From Urechis unicinctus (lineage: Eukaryota; Annelida; Polychaeta; Xenopneusta; Urechidae), in the NCBI GenBank assembly GCA_034190875.2, contig CM067354.1:46671037-46735036 (forward strand): a stretch of DNA of 64,000 bases, written 5' to 3'. The position numbers and the translations under genes were made by a program. Position 1 is the stretch's first letter; the number at the start of each line of letters is the position of its first letter. The notes below the pieces were generated by a model that had not been told where the DNA came from, did not search any database, and saw only the letters and a list, made by a program, of their open reading frames with translations. Below are positions 55,014 to 64,000 of the stretch, in pieces.

Positions 55014-55461
55014 TTAGTATGTTGCCAATGTATCCTCTGCAAACAAGATTGACTCGTTTTCGGCCTGTCCAGGTCTACAAACAAATGAAAACAAGTAGAA
55101 ATATATGGTTTGATAAGTCCAACATGGGACCCCCTATTTACTGGCAAAGTGATTCAATTAGGTAAGGCAAGCCCAATAGTACCTTGTTTGAAGAAGGTGG
55201 GGCTCCTTTGTCACTTCTTCAGGCTGGTCTGCGACCTCCGTCAACTTGGACACCTGTGTCGTGGTGAACAATTTCAAACTATTAAGCACATCCTTACGAG
55301 TAATAATGGATGTATAAAATTCAATAAAATACTCTTGATAAGAATCCAATTAAAAAAATATTAGAACCAACCTCAGTTCCACACTTTGTTTTATATAACA
55401 TTCGAAAACTCCAATTAAACGAGAGTCATACAAGAAATGTAGGAATCAAAAGATTCACCAT
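55014..55461 (-). CDS. Candidate three-exon small gene, unknown product
   Basis: On the minus strand three pieces join in phase: exon 1 (55461-55432), intron 1 (55431-55332, GTATGA...CAAGAG), exon 2 (55331-55183), intron 2 (55182-55075, GTACTA...TTTGTAG after a T-rich tract) and exon 3 (55074-55014, TAA stop). The total is 240 nt, 79 residues. The start sits in a good context (CCAAAATGG). Exon 2 ends in the hydrophilic stretch QVSKLTEVADQPEEVTKEPH and exon 3 reads GQAENESILFAEDTLATY. Exon 2 with its donor, and the exon 3 acceptor, are the best-supported parts; exon 1 is the weakest. I recognise no family. It lies just upstream of the P2X7-C-like domain on the same strand and could be its 5' part, but the phases do not join directly. 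I chose among frames by eye, so chance is a real alternative. Confidence 0.3.
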
Positions 55462-55591
55462 TTTGGCTGCTTGCGTTTCCACTTTCTGTCGAATCTATAC
55501 TGCTCGTGACGTCACGACTATGTGCTGTGAACAAATGACCCTTCTATACGCATGCGTCATTTCCCATCCACATGTGCTCTTGTTTGTAAAC
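55462..55591. promoter_or_regulatory. Possible divergent promoter
   Basis: These 130 bp separate two outward-facing ATGs in good context (minus ATG at 55461, plus ATG at 55592). They hold two perfect 10-bp palindromes: GTGACGTCAC at 55506-55515, which contains a full CRE (CREB/ATF site), and ACGCATGCGT at 55548-55557, close to an NRF-1-type GCATGCG core. Paired CRE and NRF-1-like elements are typical of short bidirectional promoters in animals. The stretch is also CpG-richer than most of the window. No TATA box is visible. Expression evidence is lacking, so this is inference. Confidence 0.25.
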
Positions 55592-55693
55592 ATGGATGTG
55601 ACCGATGGATTTCGATACGGTGTAATCGACGATATAGTGTTGAAACAGTCCGCAAAATGGATTATATGGGTTCCAAAAGAGTTGTTCTATTAA
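55592..55693 (+). CDS. Short ORF facing away from the minus-strand gene
   Basis: ATG in the context AAACATGG opens a frame of 33 codons (MDVTDGFRYGVIDDIVLKQ at its start) ending in TAA. It could be the first coding exon of a plus-strand gene, with possible donors at GATACG/GTGTAA or nearby. I could not join it in phase to the exon at 56642. The residue use is coding-like but the length carries no weight. Unrecognised product. Confidence 0.2.
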   Translation: MDVTDGFRYGVIDDIVLKQSAKWIIWVPKELFY

Positions 55694-56202
55694 ATAGAGA
55701 AAAACAATCGCATGCCATTTTTTTGAAAAAAATGCACCTTTAACAATTGTCCGAAATGATTGACTTAGCGCATTGAAATTGATGAGGCTTGTCTGTTGTG
55801 ACGTTATCATCCCCCAATTGGCGATCAGTAAATAATACTGTGACAGAAGGCATGCAGCGAAAATCTCCTTTGCGAATAGACCACCATGATAATCGCCGCC
55901 GATCTGACATTAAATTACCTTTCTGTTGCGACACATACCAATACTTACTACCAGAGCAATAATTTCCACATACGGTTTCTATCTCCGATAAGTGTACAGC
56001 TAAAGCGTATCGTGGTTGCGTATGAATTGATACGTAGGACCTAAATGAGAGATCGCGAGTTATAATCCGCTACATGGTCCTTTGGTTTTTATAATCGAAA
56101 GCTTTTGGGTTATATCGATGATATCCTTGGAGAAAATCATCTTTAATGGATAAGCACGCCCCTTGACCATACATCAATTAAAAATAGACCTGAAGAAGCG
56201 GA

Positions 56203-56241
56203 ATGCAAAGCTTGGCGGATGAAAAAATTAACTTTTTGAAA
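56203..56241 (+). CDS. Candidate first coding exon with a strong donor
   Basis: A short frame beginning ATG reads MQSLADEKINFLK. It runs into AAAG/GTGAGT, one of the best 5' splice sites in the window, with one base left over. The other two frames across the segment contain stops just before the donor, although one of them (NRPEEAECKAWRMKKLTF then stop) also looks protein-like. It could pair with the acceptor at 56641 either as a coding exon or as a 5' untranslated exon. Boundaries are approximate. No family recognised. Confidence 0.2.
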
Positions 56242-56641
56242 GGTGAGTTGCAATCGTTTGCTCAATCCGTTTTTTTGGTTTTTGCGTTGTGATGACTCAT
56301 TTATCTGACCCAGTGCTTTCCTTGTAGTCACCCTGTTTCTTTCCTTATTAATTGTTTTTATGCTATTTTGATTAAAATAATCTGTTGCAGTTGTTTTGTA
56401 AATAACAAAAACACCAGGTTAGTGTTTCCTGCACTAACCCCAATCATTTGTACCTCGTCAAATACAAGCAGAAGCATGGGTATGGGGATTGTTGGGAAAC
56501 TGCTTGTTATCGCCACATGAATAACCCAGTCAATACAGTTGTGGTTTATTGAGGTGTTGTCATCCTTTTTGCAAGCTTGAACACTAAGCCAAGTTGAATA
56601 TGCTTGTGTGTTCTAAGCATATTGTGTTTGTGTATTATCAG

Positions 56642-56760
56642 GTATAGGGACATCCTGCCACCCTACATTAATATGGCCCAGGTGGCTGCATATATCCGCC
56701 CCTCAATAAAGAACTTACCAAAGATGCATCACCCATTTCACAGAGACTCAGTTCCAAGAG
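56642..56760 (+). CDS. Candidate internal exon with good splice sites
   Basis: A 119-bp segment lies between TTTGTGTATTATCAG (3' splice site) and CCAAGAG/GTGAGG (5' splice site). Only one frame is open through it: YRDILPPYINMAQVAAYI, then RPSIKNLPKMHHPFHRDSVP. An internal ATG at 56673 lies in an ideal start context (AATATGGC) and could be the true start if the upstream exon is untranslated. If the donor is not used, the frame runs on 11 codons to a stop at about 56791. I recognise no family. It belongs to the gene-like island at 54.3-57.9 kb, on the strand opposite to the P2X7-C-like domain. Confidence 0.3.
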
Positions 56761-56797
56761 GTGAGGGAAAAAACTCTGGGACAAGCCAGTAATATAG

Positions 56798-57013
56798 CTT
56801 GGCCCATGGAAGGAAGAGCTCCCATTTTGGCAGGCTATGCAAAGTCACAATGCATACGGATATGCTCCCTATGGCAAAGTCCCTGACCCGTTTCAATCAG
56901 ATTGGGGCTCACAAGATGGCCTTGCGCCTATTGTACCATACATGGTCAGTATGAACAACAAGCTGACCCTCAACAGCCATCTCGACTACTTTTACCTGAT
57001 TCAGGGCCAGTAA
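56798..57013 (+). CDS. Candidate terminal exon, aromatic- and proline-rich
   Basis: A stop-to-stop frame of 71 codons reads PWKEELPFWQAMQSHNAYGY, APYGKVPDPFQSDWGSQDG and so on to YFYLIQGQ and TAA. It begins 37 bp after the donor at 56760. A possible weak acceptor (GGAAG before AGCTCCC) would join it in phase to exon 56642-56760, but it has no pyrimidine tract. The frame at 56902-57153 overlaps it and is also protein-like (GQYEQQADPQQPSRLLLPDS), so one of the two may be the true frame after an indel. The AT-rich, T-rich DNA after 57153 looks like a 3' untranslated region. Product unknown. Confidence 0.25.
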   Translation, partial: LGPWKEELPFWQAMQSHNAYGYAPYGKVPDPFQSDWGSQDGLAPIVPYMVSMNNKLTLNSHLDYFYLIQGQ

Positions 57014-57153
57014 TTTTGTACAACAGTCGACTTTGTCATCTCGAGGTTTTTATCTCTAAGAGCATGGCGATTGTACCTGTGCCGCGTAACAATGACTTTA
57101 TTGCTGCTATGGCTGCAAAGTTACAGCTTTTTCAGAGACTACTTCAGAGATGA

Positions 57154-60100
57154 TGTGCTTGATTCCATATATATTAACAATTTCTGTTACTGGATTTGTG
57201 AACTGATTTTTTTCATAAAATGATTATTTACCTGCACCTCTAGCTGCATAATGTCTGTGGTGGAATATATGATAAACTCTTTGAAGTCCAAAGTGTTTTA
57301 TTTCTTGGTGCTTTAATATAAAATACATCAATGAAAATCCGATCCCATTATTAACTTGTTTGACGAAAGAAACAAGCATTAGTAGGTTACAAAACCATTT
57401 AATGAGTGAAGGTGTATTATGAATTACATATAACAGTTCATGGTATGAAATGACAATTATATAACACCCCAGGGATAAGACCTTTCAGTGAGATTCATTT
57501 GATAACGCACTCTGAATGAGACATTTGTAGATAAATTTGATATCCTCTCATCCACATTTTATCAACATCGCACATCACGTAAGGCAGTAATGGGGACAAT
57601 ACACACCCGAAAGTTACATAGCATATAAACAGAGGAAATCTGGTTCGTTGGTTCCATTTTGAAAGTTTGTCGTACACGACGCGCAACGCATTGACAGTGA
57701 CAACTTCACGTTATTCAATACGCCAGTATCTATATCACATGTCAGCATAGCGTAGTGCCAACTGTGAGAATTTGTCGTCTAATTTTAACAAAATGGAAAC
57801 AAATATTGTGTAGTTACACGTCAACCACGAAATCAGCGACATCTTCCGGCCGAGCGCGGAATAGCAATGCTCTGTGTCGCCACCTATCGAGCCAAGCGAC
57901 AACACAGTCTCACATTGACGATCAGAACATATTAAATCAGCAGAATGGAGCGGAAGAGAAGCACTATGCATATATTGCTGCGTGCGTGCCAGCCCATAGT
58001 TACTACATACTTTGACAACAAATTTATGCTACTATTGACATTTATGTTACTCGGGCGTCTTGTTTAAGGGTGGCAAGAACCACCCCGCAATGGTTATTAT
58101 ATAGCCATCTTGAGCTGTTTATTGTCTGCGTTTCCTGGAGCGGAGGATACTATGGGCTAACGGTAGATTCTAACATTCCCAGTGGCTACATAATAAATCA
58201 GTCAGGAGAGTCAATGGCCTAAGAATAACTGGTGTCAGGTCAGTACAGTAAACCAAGTTGAGAGCCATCTCGCTTTGACAAATTGTCTGATATGTGTCAC
58301 TGGTTGGCGTATTATTTAATGATAAATTGCTCTTGCACTGACTTTATATTACTGAGCGCGATGTAGTGTTATGACTTGCGCTGGTTGCTAGCTCTAGTAC
58401 AATGGGGCAAAGGTTTTGTGTAGGAGCCCAGGTATGTGAGTTGAGTAATGCCGGCGTCACCGATTTTCTGTTAAGAAGTATGACAGCATAACCGATGCAG
58501 TTATGATTGAGCGGGTAACAAGAACCTAACGTGGTGCAACTATGTAGCGCGGCCATCATTCCCAAGACTTACACGAGTCTGTAAGTAGAATAAACCAGCG
58601 AATAGATTTATTTGCTTGCTGAACTGGAAACAGGCGGTGTCGCCATTTTATGATAGAATATTTTGTGCACGGTATGCCATTCATCACACAATGAAGGGAA
58701 TGATGTACCAGGCTTTTGATGTATTTAATATGCATTGTGTAGTTTACACATATTGTCAAGCACATAGAAAACCCTTCGTAAACTCCGGCGCTTGGCAGAA
58801 TTTTAATGGCTGCATCTTCTGTTATAGTTGGACGTGCCTCTTGTCAGATTATTCAGCCTGAAAATTCGCTTCACCTTAGTATGAACCAAACTATAACAAA
58901 TTAACTCAATCGTATGAAATATCGACGGAACATACGATAGATGGGTGTTTATTGTTCGGAGATATCATTAGTGTCATGGAATCAATACTTTATGCTCACT
59001 TCGTCATGACAAAAACAAAATATTCAGATGATGTTTGAGATGGTAATCTGAATATGAAATTTGAGACTGCAATTGCAGGCATTGTAAAATAATGTACAGA
59101 AAAGAAGCGGTTCTGTCTCTTTCCATACTTGGCGAGCTGTCAAAATATGTTTGACACCCTTCTGACACCTTCTATGTTGTTGTGTGAATGGTCTTTGCGG
59201 GAGAACGTTCACCCCTATTGCTGCTACCTCCATCCGTCATTGCCATTTCAATTATTGCAATTAATAGCTGCGTAATAAGTAATAAACAAAGTATGTGAAA
59301 ACATTCTGTCATAGATAATATGTAGTTTTGGAACCGCCTTGTATTTGGGGTGCCTTTTGTTCTTTCTTTTTATTATTAATTAAAGAACTTGGCTAAGGCA
59401 ACAAGCTGATGAACAGACCCCTGAAGTCTGCAACGGATCAAACATGGAGCCTAATGAGAAACGTTTACCAATCACTGTCGCATAAGTGACTCTAATGCTG
59501 AAACTGCATCCATCACGTCAAAAGGCCTGTGAGTAGTATATAAGAGTTATCTATACCAGTGTTGATGGGTTAATCTAAAGATTGCTCATTAACGCAATTA
59601 CTGGGTCGACAACACATGGTTAACAACTTTGTGTCGACCCCAATGTAATATTCGTATTGATGCACTAATAACTTTAAATGATGACAGTTACAAGCGCTGG
59701 CGAAACCTCGGTGTCGGGACCAAAGGAAGAGGGGAACATTTGGTGCTACATAACAATCTGGATACTGTAGTAACGATTTATAGAGCGAGATGTAAGTAAA
59801 AAGTGTGACATAACATTAGATCAATTGCCATAATATGCTTTTCCTCTGTCATGAACGATGGGTTCATGGCCTTTGTATCATACTTGATTCCGAGTATCAC
59901 CATGTAATGGTATGTCAATAAATTATGCTCCCAGCATATTTATATATCTAAATCACACAACGAAATAATGCCTGCTTTTTTGTGTGTACTTTTTGCTGTG
60001 TCAAGGCTTCAGATTTGCGTACCGAATACAAATAAATACACATCAAAAGTTGAATGACTAGGTAGCGTTGACAATTGCTTCTGCATAATTGAGGCTGAGT

Positions 60101-61263
60101 AGATATTAAAAGGTCTGATGCTTTAACATCCCCATTGTCATATGCGTGGGCATAGTTAAAATGTGTTGGGGTAAATCCTGTTATTGACCGAATGTCTGTA
60201 ATGCTGAAATAAAACAGTCATCGCTCTCTACCACTCAAAGAAATATTTGCCATTCCCAGACCAAATTATTTATTGGATTGCTTAACACGCGGTTTTACCA
60301 TGGGAACGGGCATTACAGACACGCTTTGTAGCATTGAAATCGAATAACACACACCATATTGATCGATATACATAATGAGCTGTTTGCATTACCGTATTCA
60401 GTAGCATAGATTTATTGACATTGCATTAGAATCATCAGCCTGTTATCGGGATAATAAATACATGCAACGCCTACCATTTCCTCATATATTATAGCACTAT
60501 AGATGTAGCATTTTTCATATTATTTACCACGACATTCTTTGAATACTATACAGCAAAGCACAGGATGTGGTTTTTTTTCTGAAGGTTTTTGTGCGCCATA
60601 TTCATCGTTGCATTTACCATGTGTCAATTTGCTGATTGCTAATGCACAAATGCAGTGCCGCTTATTAGGTTCAACCGATGATCTACCTTACGACTCTGTC
60701 AATAGCCTACCGACAAGGTCGTGCTTGCTATTTTGTAATGCCTCATGTATTCATAAACATTGACCTTTACTTGCATTGTAACAAGCGTCGTGTATGCGCC
60801 CTAAATCCTCAATAACGGTGATGACACTTATATATACAATTCACGGTAGCAAGATAGCTAGCAATTAAAGTGATGTATTTGGAAAAGGTTGGCTATTTTA
60901 AGGAGTGATACATTTTCAAGGCAGAGCTCGAATATGGCCACATATCTATAAGCTTTGCCTCCCTCTTAACTTATCCAACCAAACCACCTTATAATAGGTG
61001 TTGTCCTTATTTTCATGCACTGCGATGGTTTTGAGTAGTTTGAGGCATATTTCTAAGAATTTTTGGCCAGGGGCCCACGGGTCATTTTGGGGAGTCGGGC
61101 GGTCATTGAGTCGACTACAAATCTAGTGCGGCGTTTCACGTCGCAAACTGATCGCCAATAACTTGGTTGATGCCTGGCCGATGTCCAGCAGGGTATTGCA
61201 CGCATCGGACGCGCTCTACATAATTTCAAAGTACAAGTCCCATAGAAACAACAACGACAACGA
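57154..61263. other. AT-rich sequence with two start-like CpG-rich spots
   Basis: At 57840-57890 the minus strand has a CpG-rich stretch with CCGGAAGATG (an ETS-type site overlapping an ATG at 57842). A second well-placed ATG lies at 57657 (TCAAAATGG, reading MEPTNQISSVYML). Either could be the 5' end of the minus-strand genes of the island, but I could not join them in phase to anything. From 58 to 61.2 kb I see no gene or array. A 9-bp inverted repeat at 59603-59640 is noted and not interpreted. Confidence 0.35.
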
Positions 61264-61307
61264 GATGCCCGAGGCAAATAAGGGGGACAGAAGGGGGCAC
61301 CCACAAG

Positions 61308-61347
<40 letters not shown>

Positions 61348-61803
61348 CCCAGAAAAAAAACGTCCAGAGGACGAGACGGTGAGTGGAAGCAAAGTGAGTG
61401 AATAAGAAGACGATGTGTTTCCCTCCCAGCCAGCAGACCTCAAAATTCACAGAGGCCTTAGACGAGCGCATTGCCTCCTACTTTGAGGACCTTCCGGCCT
61501 TTAATGACATAACAAACACTGACTACAAAAACAAGGTAAAGATAAAGGCACTGCGGAAGGTATTTGCAGACGAGTTGGGATAGACGCGTGGGCATGTTTT
61601 AAAGATCATCAATTTGATTTCATGCTTACCAATAATTTTCCCGCCAGTCATTATTTCGAAGTGTTTTATAATTTACAGTTTTTTGCATTGTTTCCTTTCC
61701 ATCTGCTTACATACCCAAAATCATGCCGCGGCTTCGGTCAATGCGCTTTGAATATTTCAAGCTGAGGGACAAAACGCAGAAAAGGAAGTCTGGCAAGGAA
61801 TAG
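61264..61803 (+). pseudogene. MADF-domain gene fragment with poly-proline leader
   Basis: Exon 1 (about 61264-61378) starts at ATG and reads MPEANKGDRRGHPQE, a run of 12 prolines encoded by a pure C tract, then RPEKKRPEDET, ending at a strong donor (ACG/GTGAGT). A 55-bp intron (61379-61433) ends in TTTCCCTCCCAGCCAG, and exon 2 continues in the same phase: FTEALDERIASYFEDLPAFN, TDYKNKVKIKALRKVFADEL. This matches helices 1-2 of MADF (Adf-1-like) DNA-binding domains, where a Trp usually sits at the ALRK position. Helix 3 and the basic tail appear at 61723-61803 (RSMRFEYFKLRDKTQKRKSG), but a stop at 61575-61577 and a stop after KSGKE interrupt the model. Such proteins are chromatin or transposon-associated DNA binders. 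I favour a decayed copy, or a gene whose remaining introns I misread. Confidence 0.55.
61310..61346 (+). repeat. Poly-C homopolymer, 37 bases
   Basis: An uninterrupted C run followed by GCCC. On the plus strand it supplies the poly-proline run of the MADF-like fragment. On the minus strand it yields meaningless glycine-rich frames. Its length is likely to be unstable or misassembled. Two of three length changes would shift the downstream frame. Confidence 0.95.
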
Positions 61804-61857
61804 TGTCTCTTTGTTCTAAACATTCTTTTTTTACCGTTCCATTTGCTATTGCTGCAG

Positions 61858-61981
61858 GTTGGCCGCCAGAGTATCTCTGCAGGCAGATCGGCGACTAGTT
61901 GCTATCCGCCAGTCGGCGTACGGCAATAAAGAATCGGTCGGCCGCCCTGGCGGATACCGTAGGGGTGTTGCAGGGACATAG
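61858..61981 (+). CDS. Possible further exon of the MADF-like fragment
   Basis: A pyrimidine-rich 3' splice site (CCATTTGCTATTGCTGCAG) precedes a GC-rich stretch open for 40 codons: LAARVSLQADRRLVAIRQSA, YGNKESVGRPGGYRRGVAGT, then TAG. It lies 55 bp after the interrupted MADF helix 3. GC-rich DNA gives long frames easily, and I know no family with this sequence. Part of the stretch is a 10-bp inverted repeat (61903-61912 with 61947-61956). Confidence 0.2.
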
Positions 61982-64000
61982 GCAGACATCGGACGAGTGC
62001 CAGCTCGACACCGGCCGATAAAAAATTATTCGAGCGTTGATAAGACGATTCAAATGAGACGAAAAGATAACAATTGAGCAGGTTTAGCAGCTTCACAAAA
62101 ACGGATACATAATACAATTGCAATGGAGTAGATTTTTGTTTGAAAATAGAAATAGATATAACACCTCAGTTGTGCAGGCCTAACAAGGCGTCATACCTTG
62201 ACTGTTGTGCAATAGCATTATTTCCGAAAGGGTACATCGTGGGTCGATAACAAATAAAGGCAGTTCGCCTATGAGTCATTGTACTTAATTTAATGAGGCG
62301 ACTACAAATGCAGCTATCACTGCTTGGTCAGGCTTACCGAAGCTTACATTGACAACGATGAGATCATGTCTTTTCAGATAGCTTATTGAGTAACTGACAT
62401 AGATACCAATGCCTATGACGTCGTTTACAAGCGGCCTATTAGTTCACCGCGCCAGTCTTATATATATTAAATAAGCATAAATTCACTTTTCCACCATCCT
62501 AAACAATGCTATTCGCTTTTCCATGTACCAAATATCGGGCAAATACGACATTTGATGGTCTTTAATGTTTACAGATTAGCGCCTTAGAAATTACATGCAT
62601 GATTACGTGATGAAATAGAGATGTCAGAGGCTTTGCCTTTATATGCGCTGCTTTTATCAGCTGCGCCGGGCTCTTGCCTATTGCCACCCCTTTAACAACA
62701 TGAATCTAATTTATTAATCTCGTAGACATGATTATGTCATCGCACACATTAAACCACATAGGCACTTGTGATAATGGTGTCCAAATATAAGCAATAACAA
62801 TCATTCCTATTGTACCAGCTTTTCAATATTTGCAGTTATTCAAATTGTGGCCAGTATTCTATACAACGACATAATAACTGCTGGGCATGTCCTCCTTTTT
62901 TCAAAAACTATCCTGGAAACAAAAGCAATAAATCAGCGCTGCTTAATAAAAGAGTGGCCCTTTCAAAACTGCCATATACGTCTGGAGATTAAACAATACA
63001 AACAGACATTCACAGTATCAATCATTGTCGAGGAATGATGAGGAAACCCCATTTTATATGCCATGGCGCGTAGTAGAGTGTATGTGCTTGAATAATTAAT
63101 GAAAGACTTCAAAGGCAGCAAACTACAACCTGCTTAAAACGATGTAAACACAGACAGCGAGAGAGATGGGTCGACTAGGTTACCGGCTTGCACGCAAGAA
63201 TGCACTGTTTAGTGAGTCGAGTGATTTGCATAAGACTGTGCCCAAGCCGTACCCGATCTTTAAAGTCGTAGCATAAAAAGTAATATCCCATACACATCGC
63301 TATATATGTTGTTGAATTATTCATAGCTTCACTGGCATTAAAGGTAGTGCGGAAGTTGCAAAAAAATACCCTTCCCCTTGCATAATCCACAGTTTTACTG
63401 AGCTACGTGTACCAAGTTATTTTTGTATTCATTGTCTGTCAAGCAAAGCAGGTCTTAAGCGCCAGGATGCACAAATTATTTGTCAATGTCCATTTAATGT
63501 TACGGGCTATGACACTATAATGGCAGCACACCAAGAGACCATCGTTGTGCAAATATGTTGGGGTGACAAATTTTCCTAAGCTGAAAACGTGTACGTAAAA
63601 CATGGATCAGATTATTGATGGAAACAGCGCACGCAAGGATTGATACATTATGCACCAGCGATATCTTTGCGCCTAGGATGCCATTAAAGGAAATTATATA
63701 CATCCTAATGAAGGTAAGGTAAGATATGGTAAGACTTTTCCTACCATCATTGATGATTCTTGTTAATGTCTTCGAGGGGCGCACTTATCACTAAGCAAAG
63801 TGCATTTTGCATCGTAAACCACGACGCCAATAACCACTTGACTAGATTTAAGCTGTACGTTTAATCTTTTCTCAAAATTTTAATGCCCCTACGAATTTTA
63901 TTATCGCTCAAATTCATATATAGCTCTCGTTTGCAACAGAAATGCGGTACCACACGCTCGCTGACATATCTTCATTCTTTGAGCAGGTTAATCCCGGAAA
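61982..64000. other. AT-rich sequence, nothing recognised
   Basis: Only chance-length frames (up to 89 codons, minus, 63515-63784). No repeat array or RNA gene seen to the window edge. Confidence 0.5.

Noticed and set aside
59603-59640. Hairpin with GGGTCGACA/TGTCGACCC arms
   Set aside because: Only 9 bp of perfect stem and no context. Chance cannot be excluded.
61216-61471. Minus-strand glycine-run frames
   Set aside because: They are shadows of the poly-C tract. The plus strand carries the MADF-like coding signal.

Overview
The window looks like gene-poor nuclear DNA from an animal with a large, AT-rich genome, most likely an aquatic invertebrate. The lineage is inferred from three things. 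There is a broken non-LTR retrotransposon with a CR1/L2/Jockey-like reverse transcriptase. There is a cysteine-rich domain of the kind found at the C-terminus of the P2X7 receptor and in many stand-alone invertebrate proteins. There is a MADF (Adf-1-like DNA-binding) domain cut by short GT-AG introns. Nothing points to bacterial, viral or organellar DNA: there are no operons, ribosome binding sites or long ORFs. I could not fix the species or phylum.

Layout. About 1-24 kb is almost featureless, with a long compound AT/GA microsatellite near 1.0-1.3 kb, a strong G-quadruplex tract at 14.4 kb and a poly-C run at 20.35 kb. A 5'-truncated, frame-shifted LINE lies on the minus strand at 24.45-25.77 kb, complete with its (ATT)n tail. 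From 26 to 38 kb there is only a short CCCTAAA-containing triplicate. From 38 to 53 kb the visible content is repetitive: AT microsatellites at 38.1, 48.9, 50.4 and 52.2 kb, a 33-bp minisatellite at 41.1 kb, a diverged cascade duplication at 42.0 kb and a 44-bp minisatellite at 43.6 kb. One small GC-richer ORF sits at 38.83 kb.

The most gene-like part is 54.3-57.9 kb. It carries a frame-shifted P2X7-C-like domain (minus, 54.32-54.66 kb), a candidate three-exon small gene (minus, 55.01-55.46 kb), a 130-bp stretch with two perfect palindromes that could be a divergent promoter, and several plus-strand candidate exons with good splice sites (56.20-57.15 kb). A second gene-like spot, 61.26-61.98 kb, encodes a poly-proline leader (a pure C homopolymer), a 55-bp intron and most of a MADF domain, ending in broken frames.

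How they work together cannot be read from this window. Both recognisable domains are fragmentary or interrupted, and the LINE is dead. Most open frames of 60-130 codons are what an AT-rich sequence of this length gives by chance (my rough estimate from base composition is a few frames of at least 110 codons). They are not annotated.
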